Assembly: GCA_005793645.1 (NCBI GenBank)
Contig: SXRG01000080.1
Location: 1-18,149 of the forward strand
From: Burkholderiales bacterium
Lineage (GTDB): Bacteria > Pseudomonadota > Gammaproteobacteria > Burkholderiales > Thiobacillaceae
DNA: 18,149 nt
Direction of reading: 5' to 3'
Each line of letters opens with the position of its first letter. Position 1 is the first letter of the stretch. Below the pieces are notes generated by a model. That model was not told the origin of the DNA. It did not search any database and saw nothing but the letters and a program-made list of their open reading frames with translations. Shown here one piece after another: positions 1-7,545 of this stretch. Both the position numbers and the translations under genes were made by a program.

Positions 1-1
1 C

Positions 2-1153
2 GGCATCAAAAAGCCCGGTCGTCGCGACCTGCTGGTGATGCGAATCGCCCCGGATTCAGAAACGGTGGGCGTATTCACCCAAAACCGCTTCTGCGCCGCG
101 CCCGTGACCGTATGCCGCGAGCATATACACGGCGAATCCGGTATCCGCGCCCTAGTGGTCAACACCGGAAACGCAAACGCCGGAACCGGAGAGGATGGGC
201 TGATGCGCGCACGCGAAACCTGCGTCGCTGCCTCAAATCTCCTCGGTATCAAGCCGGAGCAGGTGTTGCCATTTTCTACCGGCGTCATCCTCGAGCCGTT
301 GCCAGCCGGCAAGATCATCGCCGCGCTGCCCGCGGCCATTGCCGATCTCCAGCCCGCCAACTGGGCCTTGGCCGCCGAGGCCATCATGACCACCGACATT
401 GTGCCCAAGGCGGCTAGCCGCCGTGTTCACTTGGGAGGCGTCGACTTTGTCGTCACAGGCATCGCCAAGGGATCCGGCATGATTCATCCCAACATGGCGA
501 CCATGCTGTCCTTCCTGGCCACCGACGCGCCGGTGTCGTGCGAAGCGCTGGAGGCCATCCTGCGCCATGCCGTCAACAAATCCTTCAACTGCATCACGGT
601 GGATGGCGACACCTCAACCAATGATTCGTGCATCCTCACCGCCACCGGCGCCACCGAAGCGCCCATCATCATGGACGATGGCGATCCGCGCTTCCCGGCG
701 CTGCGCGATACGGTGACGGATCTGATGATCGAGCTTGCCCAATCTATCGTGCGCGATGGCGAAGGTGCCACCAAATTCATGGAGATTGCGGTCGAAGGCG
801 GCGCAACCGAGGCCGAATGCAAGCAGGTTGGCTATGCCATCGGTCGTTCGCCGCTGGTTAAAACCGCATTCTTCGCCTCCGACCCCAACCTCGGGCGCAT
901 CCTCGCCGCCGTCGGCTACGCCGGCATTGCTGATCTGGATGTGAATCAGGTGCGAATGTGGCTGGGCGATGTGCTAGTCGCAGAACACGGTGGGCGCGCA
1001 TCCAGCTATGTTGAAGCCGACGGCGCAGCCGTGATGAAGGCCGAAGACATCCGCGTGCGCATCGATCTGGCGCGCGGTCACGCCACTGGCACAGTGTGGA
1101 CCTGCGACTTCTCTTATGATTATGTGAAGATCAATGCCGAATACCGTACCTGA
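2..1153 (+). CDS. argJ: ArgJ, glutamate N-acetyltransferase (5' end outside window)
   Basis: ArgJ transfers acetyl from N-acetylornithine to glutamate in the cyclic arginine pathway; some members also use acetyl-CoA. The reading frame is open from base 2 (GIKKPGRRDLLVM...), so the start lies upstream and the ATG at 35 is internal. The 383 visible residues imply that roughly 20-30 are missing relative to a family length near 400. The autoprocessing region KGSGMIHPNMATMLSFLATD is intact. In this family the chain cleaves itself before the Thr of the ATML motif (codon 500-502), which becomes the N-terminal nucleophile of the beta subunit. NTGNANAGTG near the start and DPNLGRILAAVGYAG later are also typical. 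The last 20 nt overlap the start of the Nudix gene, suggesting translational coupling. This is a cytoplasmic housekeeping enzyme and its identification is very secure. Confidence 0.97.
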   Translation, partial: GIKKPGRRDLLVMRIAPDSETVGVFTQNRFCAAPVTVCREHIHGESGIRALVVNTGNANAGTGEDGLMRARETCVAASNLLGIKPEQVLPFSTGVILEPLPAGKIIAALPAAIADLQPANWALAAEAIMTTDIVPKAASRRVHLGGVDFVVTGIAKGSGMIHPNMATMLSFLATDAPVSCEALEAILRHAVNKSFNCITVDGDTSTNDSCILTATGATEAPIIMDDGDPRFPALRDTVTDLMIELAQSIVRDGEGATKFMEIAVEGGATEAECKQVGYAIGRSPLVKTAFFASDPNLGRILAAVGYAGIADLDVNQVRMWLGDVLVAEHGGRASSYVEADGAAVMKAEDIRVRIDLARGHATGTVWTCDFSYDYVKINAEYRT

Positions 1154-2108
1154 GCTGCCTCCCGCTGTTCGGGTAGAGGTTGTCGCCGCCGTCATCGAAC
1201 GCCCGGACGGCGCGTTCCTGATGGCGAGTCGCCCGGAGGGAAAGCCATACGCGGGTTGGTGGGAATTTCCTGGTGGCAAGGTGGAGGCGGGCGAATCGCT
1301 GCAACACGCCTTGGCGCGCGAACTCGAGGAGGAACTCGGGATCACGGTCATCACTGCCTATCCCTGGATCACCCGTGAATTCGACTACGAACACGCACGG
1401 GTCAGGCTCCACTTCTTCCGCGTCACGGCGTGGACGGGCGAACCGCATCCGCACGAAGGGCAAGGCGGGCTGGCTTGGACACGGGCTGATAACCCCACAG
1501 TTGCGCCCATCTTGCCGGCAAACGGCCCCATCCTGCGCGGTTTGCAACTGCCACTGGAATACGCGATTTCGGAAGCCGGGAAATATGGTATCGATGATTT
1601 TCTGGTGCGACTGGAGACGCGCCTGCAAGGCGGCCTGCGTCTCGTTCAACTGCGGGAAAATGCGTTCGCACCGGACGACTATGCGGCGCTGGCACGCGCG
1701 GCGGCGGCCCTTTGCCATACATACGGCGCCCTGTTGCTTATCAACGCTGACATCGCGCTGGCGCGACAGGTCGGCGCAGGGGTGCATCTCAACAGCAAAC
1801 AACTTTGGCAACTTGATGCGCATCCGGATCTGCCCTGGGTGGGTGCATCCTGCCACGATGCGGATGAACTGGCCCGCGCCATTGCGCTCGGTTGCGACTT
1901 CGCGGTGCTATCGCCCGTGCTGCCCACTGCATCGCATCCGGGCGAGCCGGCGCTGGGCTGGACGCTGTTTTCAGAGATCGTATGCGACTGCCCAATTCCG
2001 GTTTATGCGCTGGGCGGACAGTCTGCCGCCACGTTGGAAATGGCCCGCAGTCACGGCGCTCATGGCATCGCAGTCAAGGGCAGCGCCTGGAAGACAGGAA
2101 TAAAATGA
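1134..2108 (+). CDS. Nudix hydrolase fused to a thiamine-phosphate-synthase/TenI-like domain (MutT-type)
   Basis: This two-domain protein has 324 residues. Residues about 10-135 form a MutT-type Nudix domain with a complete Nudix box (G48-x5-E54-x7-R62-E63-L64-x-E66-E67-x-G69-I70). MutT relatives hydrolyse oxidised purine nucleoside triphosphates such as 8-oxo-dGTP. Residues about 140-324 resemble the ThiE/TenI barrel (VQLREN, GVHLNS, AVLSPVLPTASHPG, VYALGG, GIAVKG). The usual ThiE 'ND' after the second strand is 'NA' here (LLINADIAL), so thiamine phosphate synthase activity is doubtful. Such fusions are known in proteobacteria, but the role of the second domain is unclear to me. The start overlaps the argJ stop by 20 nt, consistent with a shared operon. 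The Nudix domain is certain; the substrate is inferred. Confidence 0.92.
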   Translation: MPNTVPELPPAVRVEVVAAVIERPDGAFLMASRPEGKPYAGWWEFPGGKVEAGESLQHALARELEEELGITVITAYPWITREFDYEHARVRLHFFRVTAWTGEPHPHEGQGGLAWTRADNPTVAPILPANGPILRGLQLPLEYAISEAGKYGIDDFLVRLETRLQGGLRLVQLRENAFAPDDYAALARAAAALCHTYGALLLINADIALARQVGAGVHLNSKQLWQLDAHPDLPWVGASCHDADELARAIALGCDFAVLSPVLPTASHPGEPALGWTLFSEIVCDCPIPVYALGGQSAATLEMARSHGAHGIAVKGSAWKTGIK

Positions 2109-2231
2109 CCGGCCTCAGAAACCCTTGTTCACTTTTGTAACGGAGCGGGGTTGTAAGGAGCTAACCTCTACCGATGAAGGCGCGTGCGGTGCGGAGAGAG
2201 TCGTTTAAATGCTTCGGTAAAAGGATGTTTT

Positions 2232-2669
2232 ATGTTGATATTGAAATCTATCTACAGTCGTATGGCGCTCTTGGCCTTGGTAGTTGCTGCCGGGATTGTC
2301 CTTTGGCAACAGTTTAAGCCTTTACCCGCCAAGGCACAGCGCGTCACATGTGCTGATCTGGTGGCCGGTTGCGCAGTCACAACACCGAGTGGCCCTGTTA
2401 CGCTGGGGATCTCGGAAAAGATCCGCCCTCTGCAGCCCTTCGAGATCTGGGTGAAACCGCCTCGGCCCGGCAAGGTCGAGGCTGATTTCAGTATGGTCAG
2501 CATGAACATGGGCTACAACCTGTACACCTTGCGCCCTACCCCAGACGGTACTTATCGTGTCAAAGTCGTCTTGCCGTTCTGCATCTCCGGGCGCGGCGAC
2601 TGGATTCTGACTTTGCGCCTGCCAGGGGTGGCACTGGAGATACCCTTCACCACGGAAGCGCCGGGCTGA
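2232..2669 (+). CDS. Small membrane-anchored periplasmic protein, possibly FixH/YtkA-like
   Basis: A 145-residue protein starting at the ATG at 2232, chosen because AAAAGGA sits just upstream. A longer reading from 2184 adds 16 residues with no good ribosome site. It has one N-terminal membrane segment (about residues 9-27) followed by a domain of about 115 residues that should face the periplasm. The domain has a Cys pair (C-ADLVAG-C), a Met-rich stretch (FSMVSMNMGYNLYTL), a late Cys (LPFCISGRGDW) and ends in beta-rich sequence. The arrangement recalls FixH/YtkA-like proteins linked to copper or cytochrome oxidase assembly, but the match is weak and I do not assign a function. Its 3' end overlaps the convergent prenyltransferase gene by 23 bp. 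Confidence 0.75.
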   Translation: MLILKSIYSRMALLALVVAAGIVLWQQFKPLPAKAQRVTCADLVAGCAVTTPSGPVTLGISEKIRPLQPFEIWVKPPRPGKVEADFSMVSMNMGYNLYTLRPTPDGTYRVKVVLPFCISGRGDWILTLRLPGVALEIPFTTEAPG

Positions 2670-3609
2670 TCCAGAGGGTGGCGGCTAGTAAGAGGGGTTG
2701 AAGGTGGGCCGCCGCGATCGTTTGCTTGATGGCGGGTGCGAGATGAGCAGGCGTGGTTGCCCGGGCGATTAACTGCCGTGCTGCGGCTACTGCCGGGGCG
2801 AGACCGAGCAGCGATATAAGTGCCAAGGGCGGTAAATTTGCTGTTGCGACCAAGGTGACCAAGGTTAGGGCGGCCAGGCCTAGGATCAGCCCGTAGCCAT
2901 AGGCGCCATGTATCGGCGTCAGCCGGACGACCCAGTGGCGCTTTCCTGATGCCGCATCGGCCTCACGGTCGGGGAATTGGTTGATGTACAGGATATTAGT
3001 GACCAATAGGGTATAGGGTAGGCCTATTTGCCAAGGCGACAGGCTCAGGTTGCCACGCTGTACGAAATCGGCACCGGCGACGATAAGTAAAAATCCGGCA
3101 GCGACGCAAAATTCGCCCAGTCCCCGGCTGTTTAGTTTGAGGGGGGGGGCCGAATAGGTCCAGCCGATTAACAATCCGATGAGGCCGATCCAGAAGAGCC
3201 CGCCACCACGGACATGGATAAGCCACAATCCACCGGTGATGACGACAAGAAACAGGGCGATGGCATAGATCTTGACCTGTTTGGGTGACAGGATGCCGTT
3301 CTGGATGAAGCGCGAGCCGCCAGTAAAGGGGAAGATGCGACCCGTATTGCGGGCATCGGTGCCATTAAGATGGTCGTAATAGTCATTGAATACATTGACC
3401 CCGGCGTGTGCCAGGGTGGCCAAGGCCAGGGTGGCCAAGGCTAGCGTTGCATCGATCGGGATGCCTCCCCAGGCCGCGCTGGCGAATCCCAATACGCAAC
3501 CCGCTAGCGTGATCGTTAAAAAGGCGGGCCGGGTGGCGAGCAGGTAGCGCTGCACAGGGTTTTGCAGGGCTTCCAGGCTGGGCTCCAGGGGCATGGTGGT
3601 AGTTTTCAT
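2647..3609 (-). CDS. UbiA/MenA-family membrane prenyltransferase
   Basis: A 320-residue polytopic membrane protein of the UbiA superfamily, whose members attach polyprenyl chains to aromatic acceptors such as 1,4-dihydroxy-2-naphthoate (menaquinone) or 4-hydroxybenzoate (ubiquinone). The first Asp-rich motif is NDYYDHLNGTD and the second is NQFPDREAD; both bind Mg-diphosphate in this family. YSAPPLKLNSRGLGE is the conserved loop. The overall look is closer to MenA-like enzymes than to UbiA proper, but the substrate cannot be fixed from sequence. The start overlaps the stop of the second nosD by 4 nt (ATGA), so it is the last gene of the nos operon. This suggests a link to the quinol pool that feeds NosH/NosG. 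It contains a 9-base homopolymer and a 15-bp tandem repeat (listed separately). Confidence 0.9.
   Translation of the reverse strand: MKTTTMPLEPSLEALQNPVQRYLLATRPAFLTITLAGCVLGFASAAWGGIPIDATLALATLALATLAHAGVNVFNDYYDHLNGTDARNTGRIFPFTGGSRFIQNGILSPKQVKIYAIALFLVVITGGLWLIHVRGGGLFWIGLIGLLIGWTYSAPPLKLNSRGLGEFCVAAGFLLIVAGADFVQRGNLSLSPWQIGLPYTLLVTNILYINQFPDREADAASGKRHWVVRLTPIHGAYGYGLILGLAALTLVTLVATANLPPLALISLLGLAPAVAAARQLIARATTPAHLAPAIKQTIAAAHLQPLLLAATLWISPALPW
3141..3149. repeat. Homopolymer G9 (C9 in coding sense) in the prenyltransferase gene
   Basis: Nine consecutive G on the + strand encode the Pro-Pro of the conserved YSAPPLK loop when read on the - strand. Tracts of this length are prone to slippage; loss or gain of one base would truncate the enzyme. 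The present frame is intact on both sides, so the sequenced state is the ON state. Confidence 0.9.
3411..3440. repeat. Perfect 15-bp tandem repeat encoding LATLA units
   Basis: CCAGGGTGGCCAAGG occurs twice back to back (3411-3425 and 3426-3440). In the - strand frame this adds an in-frame LATLA unit, giving the ATLALATLALATLAH stretch in a membrane segment of the prenyltransferase. It is a short in-frame expansion and probably tolerated. Confidence 0.9.
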
Positions 3610-4826
3610 GGGGATTTCGGCCTTCGGGCAATGCGTGGGCGGGGGTCCATAAGCAGGCGCTCTGGGGTTGAAAAGGGCGCCAACCGTTCGAGAAAATCGA
3701 GCAGTTCCAAGCCGGGCGTGTTGCGGAAGAAACGGGCCATGGGGGTTTCCATCCAGATGCGGTCGGCGTACAGCCAGAGCTCGTGCGGCGTATCTCCAAT
3801 GCCGTCGCCGTTACGGTCGAAACCTTCGTAATCGTCCCATGTGTTGTCTTCCCAAACATGGCCACGGGTGGCATTGGCGTGGCTGACGGTAAGCGTATTG
3901 AGGTTTTTTTCGAAACGATTGTGGCGCAGCACATGGCCGCCCTTGTCGCCGTAAAAATAGAGCGCGGCGTCGTTGTGGGCAAAACGGTTTCCCTCGATAT
4001 TCAGGATGTCGTGACCGTAGAGCGGTGAGTTGGCTTGCAGGCCGATGGCGCAGTGCAGGATATCGTTGCGACGGATTTGCGTGCCTGAGGTTTCTTTGAA
4101 TGCCAGTGCCGCGCCGGCCTCGGCACGCACATGGTGGATACGGTTGCCTTCGATACGCGCGCGGTCGGAATAGAGCACGGCAATCCCGGTGCTAGTCTGG
4201 GCAATATCGTTTGCCACAATGATATTGTCGGGCGAAAAGATCAGGTGGACGGCATAGCGGCCGTCGCGGATGCGGTTTTTGCGCACCGTATTGGCCGGGG
4301 CGTTGGCCAATGTGATGTCGCGCATCCCGGCGATGTTGTTGTCCTCGATGCGGTTGCCATGGCCGTACCAGATGCGCACGGCATCGCCGCGCAGGTTGAG
4401 TGGCGCGGGCTGACCACGCAGGAAGTTGCCGCGCACAAGCGCATCGTTTGCGGCCTTGATGTGTATGCCGAACAACACGGCGTCGATGCGGTTGCCTTCG
4501 ATTCGCACCCGGTCTGCCTCAATCAATATGCCAGCATCCATGGTGTCGAAGCTTTCTCCGGAGCCGGTCAGACGCATGCCTCGGATGACCGTGTCGGCGG
4601 CCTGTATGGTGAGTACTGTGCCGCGTCCGCCGTTGTCGATGCATGCCTTGCCGCCGCCGTCCAAGGTGAGCGGATGGCGCACGACGGCAGGGCCGGCGTA
4701 GCAGCCGGGCCCGAGTTTCAGGATGGTGTGTGGGGCGGCGGCATCAAGCAGGGGTTGCAGGGGAGGCAGTGGGCTTGCCGCTGCCGGTGCCATCCACCAT
4801 GAGACTAAAAGTAGCCAGATGGGCAT
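3606..4826 (-). CDS. nosD2: Second NosD-like periplasmic beta-helix protein
   Basis: A 406-residue exported protein with a Sec-type signal (MPIWLLLVSWWMAPAAASP), then a right-handed parallel beta-helix with repeated N/R-x-I-x-x-N-x-I turns (for example VRIEGNRID, NRIEDNNI, ARIEGNRIHH). It is a clear paralogue of the other NosD in this cluster: both have GCYAGP or GRYAGP near the start, LRGDA(V/L)R(I/L)WY in the middle, and WDDYxGFDRxGDGxGDTPH followed by ELLDFLERLAPFS at the end. The DRNGDGIGD loop looks like a calcium-binding loop. NosD works with NosF and NosY in forming the CuZ centre of N2O reductase in the periplasm. It lies 10 nt after the TlpA-like gene and overlaps the prenyltransferase start by 4 nt. 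The fold and family are secure; whether it serves NosZ or another copper protein is open. Confidence 0.88.
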   Translation of the reverse strand: MPIWLLLVSWWMAPAAASPLPPLQPLLDAAAPHTILKLGPGCYAGPAVVRHPLTLDGGGKACIDNGGRGTVLTIQAADTVIRGMRLTGSGESFDTMDAGILIEADRVRIEGNRIDAVLFGIHIKAANDALVRGNFLRGQPAPLNLRGDAVRIWYGHGNRIEDNNIAGMRDITLANAPANTVRKNRIRDGRYAVHLIFSPDNIIVANDIAQTSTGIAVLYSDRARIEGNRIHHVRAEAGAALAFKETSGTQIRRNDILHCAIGLQANSPLYGHDILNIEGNRFAHNDAALYFYGDKGGHVLRHNRFEKNLNTLTVSHANATRGHVWEDNTWDDYEGFDRNGDGIGDTPHELWLYADRIWMETPMARFFRNTPGLELLDFLERLAPFSTPERLLMDPRPRIARRPKSP

Positions 4827-4836
4827 GATCCGCAGA

Positions 4837-5307
4837 TCAACGCAGCTCCCGCAGGCGCTGTTCGAGTTCGCCCATGGGGATGCGTCCCTTGTGCGTCCAG
4901 ATGACTTCGCCAGCGGCGTTGATCAGTACGGTAAAGGGTGTTGCCGCCTTGGGGTTGCCCAGTTGCCGCATCAAAACGATGGCGGGGTCTTTGCCGCCAG
5001 CGATGGGATAGGCGACACCCTGCACGCGAGCATATTCGGTGGCGAAGGCCAGATTGTCTTCTACCGCAATGCCGACGAATGTAGCGCCGGTCTTTTGATG
5101 CAGTTGCGCGAGATCTGGCACCTCGTCACGGCAAGCAGGACACCAGGTGGCCCAAAAGTTGATGACGGCGGGCTTGCCGCGCAGGTTGGTTAGATCGAGG
5201 GGTGAGGCACCCGAGCGGGCGAATTGCAGACCTGGCTGTTCATACAGGTTCAGGGCCAAGGCTAAGGTGGGAAGCAGGCACAGGCTGAGGATGAGCCAAC
5301 GCTTCAT
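4837..5307 (-). CDS. TlpA/ResA-like periplasmic thioredoxin
   Basis: A 156-residue exported thiol-disulfide oxidoreductase. The start is the ATG at 5307 (MKRWLILSLCLLPTLALA, a Sec signal), which overlaps the nosY stop by 4 nt; a longer reading from 5352 would lose the signal at the N-terminus. The thioredoxin fold begins at about residue 35, with the active site WATWCPACR (C56, C59) and a later cis-Pro region (ATPFTVLINAAGEV). TlpA/ResA-type proteins reduce thiols of apocytochromes or of copper-binding sites in the periplasm. Between nosY and the second nosD, the likely job is to keep Cys ligands of NosL, CuA or cytochrome partners reduced during maturation. The fold is certain; the partner is inferred. 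Confidence 0.9.
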   Translation of the reverse strand: MKRWLILSLCLLPTLALALNLYEQPGLQFARSGASPLDLTNLRGKPAVINFWATWCPACRDEVPDLAQLHQKTGATFVGIAVEDNLAFATEYARVQGVAYPIAGGKDPAIVLMRQLGNPKAATPFTVLINAAGEVIWTHKGRIPMGELEQRLRELR

Positions 5308-6146
5308 AGCAGGTCTCCACGGCGGAAGCTGCGATAGGCTAGAAAGGCGCAAACGAGCCCGATGGTGGTCGGGTAAACAAGGGCAAAGACTTTGTAGCCG
5401 AGCGTCCCGAACAGATCGAACAGAACGAAGGCGGCTGGGCCGAGAACGATGAGCTGCGGGTCAAACAGCATGAGCGCGGCGGTGCGGAAGGTTTGTAGGG
5501 GGTTGAACAGGGCGATGGCGATGGCAATTTCGGACGGCACTTGTTCCTGGATGAGCACGCCGAGCAGGATGAGATCGAGGAACAGGAGCAGGAAAAGCCA
5601 GACCAGAAAGGCCATGCCTTGGGCAATGTCGGTCGAACGGGCCAACACCGAGATCAGCATGGCGATGCCGAGGAAACACAGAGACAGGCTGGCCAGAAGA
5701 CCGGTGTAATACAGGAACATGGTCCACGGCACCTCGATGTCGGCGACCAGCGCCCACAGTGCCGCGCCGAGCATGGCGACGAATACCGGGGCGAATACCA
5801 TCAGGTAGCGGCCGATAAATTTCCCCCAGAACCAGCCGGCTAGTGATACTGGTAGTGACAGCAGGTATTCAAACACCCCCGCCTCGCGGTCGCCGGCGAT
5901 AGAGCGCACGGTGGAGATGAGCACGAACACCGGGAGAATGGCCATAACGAGCTGAATATAGGTGACGAGGAGACGCGACAGGCCAATGAAGCCGAGGATG
6001 CGCGATTCGGTGAGGCCAAAGGCAAATAGCAGGGCCACGATGCCGCCGAACACCAGGGCGTAAAGCATGAACCAGCGGGCGCGCAGGGATTCGGTCATTT
6101 CCAGACGCAGGGCCGGTTTGAGGCTATGTTTAAGGTTGTTGAACAT
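5304..6146 (-). CDS. nosY: NosY, ABC transporter permease for CuZ maturation
   Basis: A 280-residue inner-membrane protein with about six hydrophobic segments and the family signature SIAGDREAGVFEYLLSLPVS after the second segment, followed by the GKFIGRYLM coupling region. NosY pairs with the ATPase NosF and the periplasmic NosD to form the NosDFY complex needed for assembly of the tetranuclear CuZ centre. The start at 6146 follows the nosL stop after 2 nt, with an AAAGGGC ribosome site inside the nosL 3' end. The stop overlaps the TlpA-like start (ATGA). NosY usually follows NosF directly; here NosL is inserted between them, which fits rearranged clade II clusters. Confidence 0.93.
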   Translation of the reverse strand: MFNNLKHSLKPALRLEMTESLRARWFMLYALVFGGIVALLFAFGLTESRILGFIGLSRLLVTYIQLVMAILPVFVLISTVRSIAGDREAGVFEYLLSLPVSLAGWFWGKFIGRYLMVFAPVFVAMLGAALWALVADIEVPWTMFLYYTGLLASLSLCFLGIAMLISVLARSTDIAQGMAFLVWLFLLLFLDLILLGVLIQEQVPSEIAIAIALFNPLQTFRTAALMLFDPQLIVLGPAAFVLFDLFGTLGYKVFALVYPTTIGLVCAFLAYRSFRRGDLL

Positions 6147-6148
6147 GG

Positions 6149-6592
6149 TTAGCGCCCTTTGGCCAGAATGGCGGCCTTCATGGTTTGGAAATCGGCACTG
6201 TTGGTCACCGGTTCACGCAGTGCGCCGTAGCCATACAGCATGGGCGTGGTTTTTCCGGTGACATAGTGCGCGCTGCGGGCATCCAGCCACTCGCCGGTTT
6301 TGTAATCGGTGACCCAGATCTCAGTGTTTGGGTCATCGGCCCAAGGGATGTTTTGCTCTTTGAGCCAGAACAAGGCGCAGCCGATGTCGTCGAATTTGTA
6401 GATTTTGTGCTTCTCGCCCCCGCGGATCTGCGCGGCATAGTGACGATCGCTGATGATCATTCGGCAGCGCACGCAGGTATCGCGATCCCAATGGATCTTG
6501 CTAGGGCCGTGGTCTGGATCTTTCTTGCTGCAACCGATTAGCCACAATGCCTGGGCAGCCGCGCAGCCGAGTAATAGTTCGCGGCGGTTCAC
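6149..6592 (-). CDS. nosL: NosL, outer-membrane copper lipoprotein (GTG start)
   Basis: A 147-residue lipoprotein. The start codon is GTG at 6592: upstream in frame there is a stop 24 nt away and no ATG, and AGGAA lies 9 nt before the GTG. The signal ends in a lipobox (LWLIG/C21). The mature part has the CVRCRMIISD motif (C40, C43, M45), typical of NosL, which binds Cu(I) and delivers it to apo-NosZ/NosD. The later segments FDDIGCALFWL and DYKTGEWLDARSAHYV are also family traits (the Asp-Ala-x-x-A region and a region allowing a second metal contact). The start overlaps the stop of a 26-codon ORF by 4 nt (GTGA). The gene lies between nosF and nosY. Identification is secure. Confidence 0.94.
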   Translation of the reverse strand: MNRRELLLGCAAAQALWLIGCSKKDPDHGPSKIHWDRDTCVRCRMIISDRHYAAQIRGGEKHKIYKFDDIGCALFWLKEQNIPWADDPNTEIWVTDYKTGEWLDARSAHYVTGKTTPMLYGYGALREPVTNSADFQTMKAAILAKGR

Positions 6593-6669
6593 GATGGCAT
6601 TTCCTGAAGGATCGGCTCAAGCGAGGCTTTCCTTCGAAGGGCATGGGCGCAGTGAATAAGGGGGCTCAT
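6589..6669 (-). CDS. Possible 26-aa coupled mini-ORF between nosF and nosL
   Basis: This short frame starts with an ATG overlapping the nosF stop (ATGA, 6666-6669) and ends with a TGA overlapping the nosL GTG start (GTGA, 6589-6592). A GAGG-like site lies just before the ATG inside nosF. It encodes a basic peptide beginning MSPLIHCAHALRRK, with a His-Cys-Ala-His cluster that could bind metal. It fills the only gap of more than 25 nt between nosF and tlpA. It may be a real small protein, a coupling device that carries ribosomes from nosF to nosL, or chance. No hydrophobic segment is present. I have no homologue to point to. Confidence 0.35.
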   Translation of the reverse strand: MSPLIHCAHALRRKASLEPILQEMPS

Positions 6670-7523
6670 GATTCCTCGATGGATGCGCTTTTTACCACGC
6701 CGATATAGCGCGACAACATGCCGATGAAGCGCAGGCGGTCCGGGCTGGCGATTTGGCCTGCCCAGACGATGCTGGCATCGTCTGCTACCAGCCCCCATTG
6801 TCCGAGTGCCTTGGCGATGGCGGGTTCGGCACGCGACAGGACGATGCGCACGGCGAGCTTGCCGTCAAGGCTGACGCTGTCTGCAACGCGGTCGTCGAGC
6901 ACGATGCGGCCCATATCCATCTCCACCACGCGGTTGACCAGCGGCGCTACCTCGTCGAGGCGGTGGCTGGAGATCAGCAGGGTGATGGGGCGGTCGGTCG
7001 TTTGTTCGGCCAGCAGATCAAAAAAGGCGTGGCGCGCCTCGGGATCGAGGTTGGCGGCGGGCTCGTCGAGGATCAGCAGCGAGCATTGTCGGCCTAGTGC
7101 CAGGGCAATCAATACTTTTTGTTTCTGGCCGCCGGACAGCTTGCTGAAGGGGGTTGATCGTACCCGCGCCATGTCCAGTCCCAGCCGGTCGGCAATGGTG
7201 GTCATCTGGCCCTCGGGGGTGGCGGTCAGTTCGCTGGTGAAGCGGAGCAGTTCACCTACCGACATGCGCAGGGGCGGTGGCAGTTGCGGCACGAATCCGA
7301 TCTCGCGTAGGACATGGGCGCGCTCGACACGCGGATCGAGGCCCTGAATGAGGACCGTGCCGTCATGCACATATTCGCCCAGCAGGCAGCGGATCAGGGT
7401 AGTCTTGCCGGCTCCGTTGGAGCCGATCAGGGCGATGCGCTCGCCATCAGCCACGGCAAGATTGATGTCGTTAAGGACTGGCGTTTTGCGGAATTGTTTG
7501 GAAAGTTGTTTGAGTTCGATCAT
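6666..7523 (-). CDS. nosF: NosF, ABC transporter ATPase
   Basis: A 285-residue cytoplasmic ATPase. The start is the ATG at 7523 (MIELKQLSKQF), the normal beginning of ABC domains; the frame is open upstream, but that part is an antisense shadow of nosH. It has Walker A GSNGAGKTT (34-42), signature LSGGQKQK (129-136), Walker B LLILDEP (149-155) and switch His in ISSHRLDE (H187). The C-terminal about 70 residues form the extra domain common in NosF. It drives NosY and couples ATP hydrolysis to NosD conformational change during CuZ assembly. It lies 22 nt after nosH and is followed by the mini-ORF and nosL. Identification is secure. Confidence 0.94.
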   Translation of the reverse strand: MIELKQLSKQFRKTPVLNDINLAVADGERIALIGSNGAGKTTLIRCLLGEYVHDGTVLIQGLDPRVERAHVLREIGFVPQLPPPLRMSVGELLRFTSELTATPEGQMTTIADRLGLDMARVRSTPFSKLSGGQKQKVLIALALGRQCSLLILDEPAANLDPEARHAFFDLLAEQTTDRPITLLISSHRLDEVAPLVNRVVEMDMGRIVLDDRVADSVSLDGKLAVRIVLSRAEPAIAKALGQWGLVADDASIVWAGQIASPDRLRFIGMLSRYIGVVKSASIEES

Positions 7524-7545
7524 GGGACGCGACTGTACTACAGGC

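Noticed and set aside
1131..1856. 241-codon - strand frame opposite the Nudix gene
   Set aside because: The + strand frame has a complete Nudix box; this one has no motif.
4131..4802. 223-codon + strand frame opposite the second nosD
   Set aside because: It is antisense to a clear beta-helix protein gene, has no recognisable motif and mirrors the high-GC codon pattern of the true gene.
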